Positions 57,878 through 64,000 of a DNA stretch of 64,000 bases are shown here, one piece after another. The notes under the pieces are model-generated. The model ran no database searches. It saw only the letters and a program-made list of their open reading frames with translations, and was not told the origin of the DNA. Source of the stretch: Pycnopodia helianthoides (taxonomy: Eukaryota; Echinodermata; Asteroidea; Forcipulatida; Asteriidae); contig CM063244.1 in NCBI GenBank assembly GCA_032158295.1, positions 9,752,055 to 9,816,054 of the forward strand. The letters run 5' to 3'. Position numbers and translations under genes: made by a program. How positions within the stretch are numbered: the stretch's first letter is position 1; each line of letters starts with the position of its first letter.

Positions 57878-59506
57878 TCTGCTGAAAAGTGTCCCGAAAA
57901 AAAGTCTCCAAATGGGCCTTGGTAGACTAGCTTATTGAGGTTGTACAATTTGCACAATATAAGCAACACTTATACAATTTTGGAGTTGATACAGGTACAT
58001 TTGTTGTGTTGTTTTGTTTTTATAATTTGTATTTGTTGTGTGTGTGGGGGTGTTGACCCATTGAAACCAAGAACTTTTACAAAGGGATCCAGGTGCTTTG
58101 AAAGAACGAGGACGCCCTCGCTTCGCTTTTGTGTACGAGAACCAATGAGGACGTCTCTACAAAAAAAACCTTAAGTCCCCACAATGGGAGAACGAAGAGA
58201 GGTCGATGATTAACCAGGTTGACATGGGTGTGCGACTGCGCATGTGAATGTGTGTACTTGTAGTGACATCCAAACCGAGGACTTATAACAAAAGGGACAA
58301 TAGGTCCACGATTGCTATCACAAAGGAAAACAATGGGGTCCACGGTTGTCAGGACAAAGAGTTGAAACAATTGGAGGTTGTTACACACTTGGATGGATGT
58401 GTGTGTGTGTCACTCTCAATGGTTTTATCTTTATGATTTTTAAAAGTTTGATCTAAAGTACCCCGCCTACTCCCCCCCCCAAACCCCGAAAACAACAACC
58501 TTATTTTGCAAATCGACCACAATTCGCACATATTGTCATGCTATTTGTGTGTATTGGACCGATGCTAGCTTGTACGCGTGGAGACTGGAGAACCCTTGTT
58601 AGGGTGCTCTATGGGTGGGGGGGGGGGTTGGTCCTAGGCATGTGGTGGGGGGGGGATTGGTCCTAGGCGTGTTCAGAAATTCCATGTAATGCAGAAATGA
58701 TACTCTGACTGATTGACAAGGCCTAGACAGATCCTGAATACACTCAGGAAATGGGTAGATGTCCTAGTGATTCAATCCAGTATGATTTGGGCTGATGGAG
58801 AATATGGGACAAAGGTCAACCAAAAGGTCGCCAACAAACGTTAACAAATGCCGTTTGAGCTGTTCACATACATGTGCTCTTGCCATACATGTAGTAGGAG
58901 GTGAACCATCTGAAGCATTGCTCCCATTCAAAGTTTATTTTACGTATCATCGAGCAAGTGAAACTTGGTAGTTATAACTAAATCAACAACCTTTTCTTTG
59001 TTCCTAGGTCATTGACCGCAGATTGATTGTTATCAATATATTTCATAATCATTTTTGAACTTTGTACCGGCCCAAAACCATCTTTTTTCTGCAGGTCAGC
59101 TTTCCCAGTTAAAAGCTTTGAAATATTGATTAATGTCAACTTAAATTTTTGGCTTCTTAGCTTCTTTGATAAACCATTACAAATAAATAAATAAATAAAT
59201 ACATGTACATAAAATTTATTTTCAATAATCACCAAAATTAAAACATGCCTTTGAAGATGCTAGGTTTGATTTTTAACCCCCAAATTTATGTTTAAACTTA
59301 AATAAGCTATTTTCATGAATTCAAGAAAGCTTTCATTTAAGGTTTTGCACGAACAAATCTGGCAAGGATAAGTGGTAGTTAATTAAAAGCAACAAATGAA
59401 TTATTGTCAGGACCCTGACATTAAACCACTTCATCAGCCATGTGCAAACAAATTTGCTTGTTACATAAAATGTTTTGTGTATTGAAAGATTTTGCTTGTT
59501 TTTCGT
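57878..59506. other. intronic sequence
   Basis: G-runs at 58616-58650 within a short duplicated GGTCCTAGGC(A/G)TG motif, and (AAAT)n at 59181. No exon was seen. Confidence 0.35.
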
Positions 59507-59838
59507 ATTAAAGGTATTGTACACTTTTGGTAACAGCTCAAAATCAGTGTCCACATTTTGTGTGATTCAACATATGCATGAACAAACAAACCTGTGAAAG
59601 TTTGAGCTCAATTGGTCATCGAGGTCACGAGGAAATAGTGAAAAGAGATCTGTTTTTTCAAATTATCGCGTGCGATAATTACTATTGTTTTACTCGTTTC
59701 TCAGAAACGATAGCATTTTAAGCAGAAATATTTTAAGGAACCCTTTCTACCATTACTTACTTTAAATCATGTAAGTTATGTGTGAATCTGTGAACATTGT
59801 GTTTTTCGATCTTACCAATAGTGTACAGGGCCTTTAAA
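59507..59838. mobile_element. family E repeat
   Basis: ATTAAAGGTATTGTACAC at the left and GTGTACAGGGCCTTTAAAA at the right, with inner TTATCGCGTGCGATAA palindrome. Confidence 0.8.
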
Positions 59839-60212
59839 AGAGCATCATTAGTTAAAATTCAGAGAACAAATTATTTAACAAAATTTTTTCCGCAGAAATC
59901 AGGCAATGCAGCTTTACAGAAGAATTTCCAGAAGAAAAAAATCCACCAAAATCATCTAACAAATTTTATTATTACAATTTTTTTTAAACGGTGAACACAC
60001 ACATTTCTCTCTGCAGTACATTGTTGTTTCCACGAGTAAATACAGCTTTCTTTACGAGATCATTCTTAAAAAAGGACAATTATTGACAGATTTTGACAGG
60101 CTGCATTTATTTCCATCCATAACAGAAGACCATAATTTGAATTTATCTGGTCTGAATTTAACGAGCCTAAGGCTGTGTATTGTGGGTGATTAGGCATTTT
60201 ATGTGATGTCCT

Positions 60213-60239
60213 GTTTGTGTGTGTGTGTGTGTGTGTGTG
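60213..60239. repeat. (TG)n microsatellite
   Basis: About 12 perfect dinucleotide units. Confidence 0.95.
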
Positions 60240-60411
60240 AAAGGCCGACACTCTGCTCTGTTGGGTAAAAAAATAATCTTGTGAAACTGATAAGTGTTTA
60301 CACTAAAATACATTATGGTGATTTTTTTGTTTAATGGTGCATTGTTTGTGAAAAAAACAAACATGCAGACCACTTTTGGTCAGTATTGAGTGTACATGTA
60401 CTAGTGCTACC

Positions 60412-60803
60412 AGGGCTTGAATTCTTGGGGAAAATCTACAAGAGAGCAGGGCTTGTAGCTCAAAATGTTCACTGGACCAGAATTCTTTTTAGACGAGACC
60501 AGATCAAAATGAGAAAAATACTTTCTGACACAGCTTAACTGTTTTTGTTTGAACAAGGAGCACTAAGACGTCTGACATTAGTCAGAGAATTTGTCTTTTA
60601 TATGCTTCATTACTCAACCGAATTGAAAGGTATTTACCAGACTCAAAGTCAACAATTTGAACATAATTTGTTTCAGTTCAGAGTGAGGTACTTACTGTTA
60701 TTCAATTGAACCGACACAAGACAGCCGGACTTGTCTGATCATGAGTTTACTGGCCTGACACTAAAATCACTAGCTTCGGGGTCCAGTGTAAAATTGAGCC
60801 CTG
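60412..60803. mobile_element. family G repeat, inverse of 11156-11549
   Basis: AGGGCTTGAATTCTTGGGG at the left, GTGTAAAATTGAGCCCTGA at the right. Confidence 0.75.
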
Positions 60804-60979
60804 ACTACTGCTGTAGTTATGTGTTGAGGTTTTTTTGTTCTTCTTCTTCTGGCAGTATGCGTACACATGTACATGGTATTTTTGACCTTAATTGTTTTGG
60901 TTGTACAGTATGACATCTACATCTATTGCAGTGTACGGCGCCATTGTGGATACAACAATCCTACAGCAGCATGAAAGTG

Positions 60980-61050
60980 TGCACATTGTACATGTGTGCA
61001 CATGTACATGTGCACATGTACATGTGCACATGTACATGTGTGCACATGTG
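60980..61050. repeat. alternating ACATGTGC palindromic repeat
   Basis: GTACATGTGCACATGTACAT repeats for about 65 bp. It is self-complementary and strictly alternates purine and pyrimidine, so cruciform or Z-DNA could form. Confidence 0.9.
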
Positions 61051-61952
61051 CATTGCCTATACATGTTGCCAAACGCAACTGTCATTTTTTTTAGCAGAGT
61101 GTAGCTGTATGGAAAAATACTCACAGTAACGTGTGTGAAGCTTTCATAGGAAAAAAAAAAAAATAATAATAGACTAAAATCAATACAAAAATCTAGCCCA
61201 TTATTTGTATCGATCGTTTGTGATGGCTCACATGATTGGAATAAACCAAACGTAAATTGACAGCTTTTAGTATTTAATAAACTTGTCACAACTTACCTTG
61301 TCCGGAGAAATATTGCCTTCCTAAATACAGTTAGTGTGTGAGAAATTTGTCCCTAAATATCTTGGTCCATATTTCCATTTGCTAAATCAACATAAAGCAT
61401 TCATAATGTGTTGTGAACGTGCACAGTATCTTGCATAAAAAAAACCAAATATTTTTGTTGAATATTCTCAAAATTGTATCCACCTGAAAAAATATAAATT
61501 TCCCCCAGAGATTCTGTCGGCGAATTGTGCAGAAATTTCCTCTTATAGTGCCCTCTTTTGACTCAATTTTCTTCAGCCAATGTTAATTTACCGTATGGGG
61601 GACACTCACAGTGGTGCAGAAAATCCTTTTACATCGGCTTAGGCACTGTCCGTCTGTTCGAAATCCCAATTATAAAAACCCGTTTTGTTGAAAAGTGTAA
61701 AAAATAAAGGAAAAACTGTAATTAAACTTGTCTGTTTGGTAAAATTTGTCAATTCCTGTCCTCTGGCATAGTTTTCGCGAAGGGTCAACTTGCGTGGGAC
61801 ACTCAATGGTTGTGTTGCACATGTTTTTATATTGAGTACCTCGGTATGTATTGATTGCGTTAATGTGTTATTTTGCGTCCGCATAAGCTTGCGCGCCAAC
61901 TCGCGCACCAACTTGCGTATGGCTGAAAGCACCGAATGGGCCTTAGCCAACA

Positions 61953-62204
61953 GGGCCCAATTTCATGGCTCTGCTTACCGCCGAATTCTGCGCTTGCGGT
62001 GACCATTCTCCGCTTACTGTTCAAGCGCCAAATTTCTGCGCTAGCTGTGTAAGCATAGAATGCCTAGTAACGTGGAGTACGCACGCGCACAAGCCAAAAA
62101 TTCCCCGCCAACCCGCGAAATACGCTTGACGTAAGCGCGGAATTCCCTGCTTCCGCAAGCGCCGATTCTTTGCTTACGGTAAGCAGAGTCATGAAATTGG
62201 GCCC
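61953..62204. mobile_element. MITE family B copy, inverted relative to 23996
   Basis: GGGCCCAATTTCATGGCTCT and AGAGTCATGAAATTGGGCCC bound it. The interior matches the reverse complement of 23996-24245, including ACGCACGCGCA at the NRF1-like motif (one base off consensus). Confidence 0.85.
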
Positions 62205-63574
62205 TGGTCTTAAACAGCTCTAGCTTTGTAATTATTGGCTGTTTAATGCCAGGATTGCCGGTGATTATTGTTCATGTGACCACCTTTCCACCAATAGGAC
62301 TTCCTTAATCGTCCGAGGTATTTATGAATTGGTTTTAAAAGCTTAAGTAAAGCAATCTGGAGCATTTAAAAAAGTAGGAAAAAAAAGAAGATCTTTGTGA
62401 ATTTGCTCTTTAAAAAAATAAATAAATAAATAAAAATCGTGGGTATCACTAACAATTTGCATGTGTCGGCCCGGATATGCTAACGTTGTGCACGGAGAGA
62501 GCTGTGATGTTTTGTGCACACTGAATGCCAGCATTGGGCTAGCGAATGGTAAAATTTGAGTAGCAACTGATACATCTTTATGTGGCATTTTTGCTACACA
62601 GTGTACATACTTTGCATGTGTAGTTATCGCACCGTTAGTTTTTGACCTCAAATATTAAATGCCAGTAACCTTGACCTACTTACTGTGCATGCAGGGTTGG
62701 TTTTTTCCAAATGACATAGTTAAAGATAAACATCAATTGGCGTTCTAATTTTATACATTGTGAAGATTGTAGCTTTACTGTGACGAAGAAATTTAGGGGT
62801 CACATTATGTGCACATTACATTATCCATCGGGAAGAAAAAATCCACTGTATAGTTCACGCCATACGTTGGTTAAGTAGTGAAATTGGTACATGTGTAGTA
62901 TTTGCATTGGATTGGCTGCCCGGAATGTGCACTGAGATTATTTTACTATGTACATTTCCCACACATGCATAATGCTGAGTTACCTGCATACAGAAGAGAG
63001 ACCTGTCCCGTCTGGTAATGGATTTTTGTAACTGTCAGATTAAAGTTGGCACTGACGGCGTTTTTTGGGGCTGGATGGCAGACGGGCGACCAGGTTCTCT
63101 TGCGTCTGCACCGAGACTTTGGGCCTCGGCCATTTTTTTTTGCAGTGCGGGTGGTGCACAATTTCTAATGAAGAACTTTTTGTATTGAAAATGTGCTCAA
63201 GTGTGTTGCGTACATGTATGGGTTGAACTTCAATGTTCATGTCGTGGGAAAAAACTTCATGACAGAAAGTAAAAGTGCTCGCAGAGTCGTTGACAATGGG
63301 TAATTTAAGACTTTCCATTCTTCCATTGTTTGAGCCTCCGTGAATGGAGCTTGTTTCCTGAAGTTGTGTTCACCTTGTTTTTGAGTGGTATTATTTTTGG
63401 GGGGTCTCGAGGTCTTAAATGCAAGCGTGAATGACAACAATGATGAAAAGAAGAACAAAAAAAGAAGCTTAAGATTCTGTATATTTTGCCATTTTGTTAA
63501 CAACAAACATTTGTACGTTCTTCATACTTGCTCTGAAATTGTTGTGCATACTTTTGTAACAAGGATGTCTACGG
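62205..63574. other. intronic sequence upstream of terminal exon
   Basis: (AAAT)n at 62418. No exon or repeat family was recognised. Confidence 0.3.
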
Positions 63575-63765
63575 CAGGCCTGGAATTACATGGAGGCCTT
63601 TGAGGCCACAGAGGCCACAGAGGCCATGGCCTCCATTGCCCTGGTCTTGGTCTTGGCCTTGGACCACCTTCAAAACTTCCCCATATACTTTAAGATTTTC
63701 CAATGAAAGTGCCCTTTACAAAACGAAGATGGCCTTGCCCTCTCCAAGATGAAATTCCAGGCCTG
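63575..63765. repeat. family F repeat with internal GAGGCCACA triplication
   Basis: CAGGCCTGGAATTACAT at the left and ATGAAATTCCAGGCCTG at the right are inverted. GAGGCCACAGAGGCCACAGA is a local tandem repeat. Confidence 0.8.
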
Positions 63766-63922
63766 CTACCGTAAACATTGCAAATGCCAAAACTCTAAAT
63801 TAGCCTATTCTGAATGGCAGACCCATTTTGAAATTTATACAATTCTGAATTTCATACCATTTTGAATTTTGAACTGAACATAAATCCGATGCATTTGTCT
63901 CTCCCTTCTCGCTCATTATCAG

Positions 63923-64000
63923 ATATGATGCAGCAGCACCAACAGCTGATGGTGTCACCGGCCAAGCGAGGGCGTAAACCCAAGGAGGGCAAACAGAAGA
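63923..64000 (+). CDS. 5'-proximal coding exon of an unidentified AT-hook-like protein, partial
   Basis: The acceptor CTCGCTCATTATCAG follows a C/T-rich tract. The frame with ATG at 63925 reads MMQQHQQLMVSP and then AKRGRKPKEGKQK to the window edge. KRGRKPK resembles an AT-hook minor-groove DNA-binding motif, so a nuclear chromatin or transcription protein is likely. Spliced to 44278, the spare G plus AT gives Asp between the two Met codons, so both starts agree in frame. The family is not recognised. Confidence 0.6.

Overview
The window is animal nuclear DNA: intron-rich genes with GT/AG splice sites, long AT-rich introns and very many short inverted-repeat transposons and tRNA-derived SINEs. 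The gene content (a full NRF1/P3A2 orthologue, SMKR1) and the repeat style fit a marine invertebrate deuterostome. A sea star or another echinoderm is my best guess, but the species cannot be fixed from the sequence alone.

Layout. 1-6442: NRF1 3' flank or 3' UTR, packed with MITEs. 6443-17200 (minus): NRF1. Seven coding exons splice into exactly 507 codons (506 aa plus stop), with a putative 66-nt cassette exon and a probable non-coding first exon near 17.1 kb. 17.7-22.5 kb: repeats. 22787-27960 (minus): SMKR1, whose start codon is the last triplet of its exon. SMKR1 followed by NRF1 on the same strand is also the human chr7q32 arrangement. 29.1-36.7 kb (plus): a tandem pair of 2-oxoglutarate/Fe(II) oxygenase genes, each with a 5' non-coding exon and one large coding exon. 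The first copy carries a single in-frame stop that removes the 2OG-binding arginine; the second is intact (500 aa). 37873-42051: a 4.2-kb element with inverted ends, ACGTTG-rich arms and a five-unit, two-type satellite inside, with no transposase. 44.0-44.28 kb (plus): promoter-like sequence and a first exon ending in ATG-G before a donor. The next coding exon I can see in a compatible phase is at 63923-64000, running off the window and encoding an AT-hook-like motif. The 19.6 kb between them is repeats and unannotated sequence, with one promoter-like patch near 55.3 kb.

Functionally the genes are separate. NRF1 is a nuclear transcription factor of the mitochondrial and housekeeping programme. 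SMKR1 is a small basic protein of unsettled function. The oxygenases are probably soluble hydroxylases of unknown substrate. The most unusual material is the composite ACGTTG element, the nearly intact 'one-stop' oxygenase copy, three same-orientation 90-bp repeats in three successive NRF1 introns, and MITEs that carry NRF1-type binding motifs.
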